IMG/VR virus record: IMGVR_UViG_3300008120_000347
Coordinates: 1-23,534 of that record
DNA length: 23,534 bases
From: a virus
Direction: 5' to 3' (one strand)
The notes beneath the pieces are model-generated. The model was given only the letters and a program-made list of their open reading frames with translations, made no database searches and was not told the DNA's origin. Shown here one piece after another: positions 22,873 through 23,534 of this stretch; position 1 is the first letter of the stretch, and each line of letters starts with the position of its first letter. The translations under genes were made by a program, and so were the position numbers.

Positions 22873-23534
22873 TTAATCTTGCTTAAAATATCTGGAATTT
22901 TTGCTAAGTCTAATATTGTTAGGCTACCCTTTGCATATGCCATATAAATATCAATTTGGGCAGCGCTGTCTAACTTTGATAAAGCCTCTGTTATTTTCTT
23001 AAACAAGGCTGGGTTTGACTTCTTTAGTGCTGATAAAGCTTCATTGCCAAGATCCTTGAGTGCTGCTGCTGCCAATCCACCGCTTGAATCAAGCTTATTT
23101 AATTCTTCTACTAGTTTCTTTGAAGTAGACTCAAGAGAATCAATATTAGATAAAGACAAAGCAAACTGTGCATCATATTCTTGTTTTGTTATTAATCCAT
23201 CAGCATATTGAGCATTAAGCAAAGCAAGAGACTCTTTTTCTTGTGTGAATGCAATAGAAATCTGAGTACTTGCAGACTGAACCTTTTGCTGAATACTATT
23301 GTATACGTCCAGCTGATCTTGATATCTTTTACCAAATGTTCCAGTAAGTATATCTATTCCATATGCCTTTGTGCTGCCAACTACCCCGCCTTGCTCAGAA
23401 GCCTTATTTCTAGCAGCCTGATATCCAGCAGTACGCTTTAGTCCAGCGTAATCTGTTCCCAGTCCTAAAGCACCAAATTTTGGTATTGATATATTCCCAA
23501 TGTCTGTAACTGCTTTTCCAATTGTTGCAATCTT
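22812..23534 (-). CDS. Tape measure protein, upstream part (partial, frame open to window edge)
   Basis: The frame is open from the window edge to the TAG at 22814-22812, about 240 residues. The true start lies outside the window; a TTG at 23222 is internal and has no reason to be a start. The sequence is mostly helical and low in cysteine, with KIATIGKAVTDIGNIS, DVYNSIQQKVQSASTQISIA, LITKQEYDAQFALSLSNIDS and SLESTSKKLVEELNKL. This suits the rod that sets tail length. It precedes the distal-tail and hub genes as expected. It ends KTATVALKIIAESGLRKI and then stops abruptly, while related coding continues in the -1 frame. Confidence 0.85.
   Translation of the reverse strand, partial: KIATIGKAVTDIGNISIPKFGALGLGTDYAGLKRTAGYQAARNKASEQGGVVGSTKAYGIDILTGTFGKRYQDQLDVYNSIQQKVQSASTQISIAFTQEKESLALLNAQYADGLITKQEYDAQFALSLSNIDSLESTSKKLVEELNKLDSSGGLAAAALKDLGNEALSALKKSNPALFKKITEALSKLDSAAQIDIYMAYAKGSLTILDLAKIPDILSKINGKTATVALKIIAESGLRKI

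Noticed and set aside
1-23534. CRISPR arrays, tRNA genes and insertion sequences
   Set aside because: No regularly spaced repeats, tRNA-like cloverleaf sequence or transposase was found; the window is almost fully covered by minus-strand coding genes.

Overview
This window is a piece of a tailed double-stranded DNA bacteriophage genome (or a closely related prophage). All supported genes lie on the minus strand, so biological order runs from high to low coordinates. They are packed with overlaps or gaps of at most about 40 bases, so no gene-free stretch exceeds 300 bases. The DNA is clearly AT-rich. TAA, TAG and TGA all end well-supported genes, so there is no sign of stop-codon reassignment. 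A tape-measure / hub / fibre series with no visible sheath gene suggests a long non-contractile tail (siphovirus-like), but this is inference. The replication gene set (DnaE polymerase with PHP domain, MazG, RecA-like recombinase, DnaB helicase, short primase, Zn-containing SSB) resembles that of large actinobacterial siphophages. The low GC would suit an AT-rich host, for example a freshwater actinobacterium, but the host cannot be fixed from this sequence.

Tail module (23534 to 9545). It opens with the 3' part of a tape-measure gene that is split between two reading frames by an apparent -1 shift near 22812-22872. Next come a 168-aa protein in the distal-tail position and a 1374-aa hub-like protein ending in a baseplate-hub-type domain. 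A 162-aa protein with an H-type-lectin-like C-terminus follows. Two very large, Ser/Thr/Gly-rich proteins built from FN3, Ig-like and PKD modules (1462 and 1015 aa) are probably distal tail fibre or adsorption proteins.

Bridge module (9535 to 7655). This holds small proteins: two related helical/coiled-coil proteins, another coiled-coil protein, a zinc-ribbon protein overlapping the next gene by 55 bases, a MerR-like helix-turn-helix protein, a conserved-looking 70-aa protein and a 102-aa protein directly in front of the helicase.

Replication and recombination module (7662 to 1). DnaB-type helicase, short DnaG-type primase, gp32-like zinc SSB, DnaE-type polymerase, MazG-like pyrophosphohydrolase, RecA/UvsX-like recombinase, a small zinc protein, and the first 24 codons of a further gene at the left edge. 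Overlaps of 1 to 17 bases suggest translational coupling. Helicase and primase open the fork, the SSB coats the template, DnaE copies it (probably proofreading with its own PHP domain), MazG may adjust nucleotide pools and the RecA-like protein supports recombination-dependent replication. No clamp, clamp loader, terminase, capsid, lysis, integrase, tRNA or CRISPR feature was seen.
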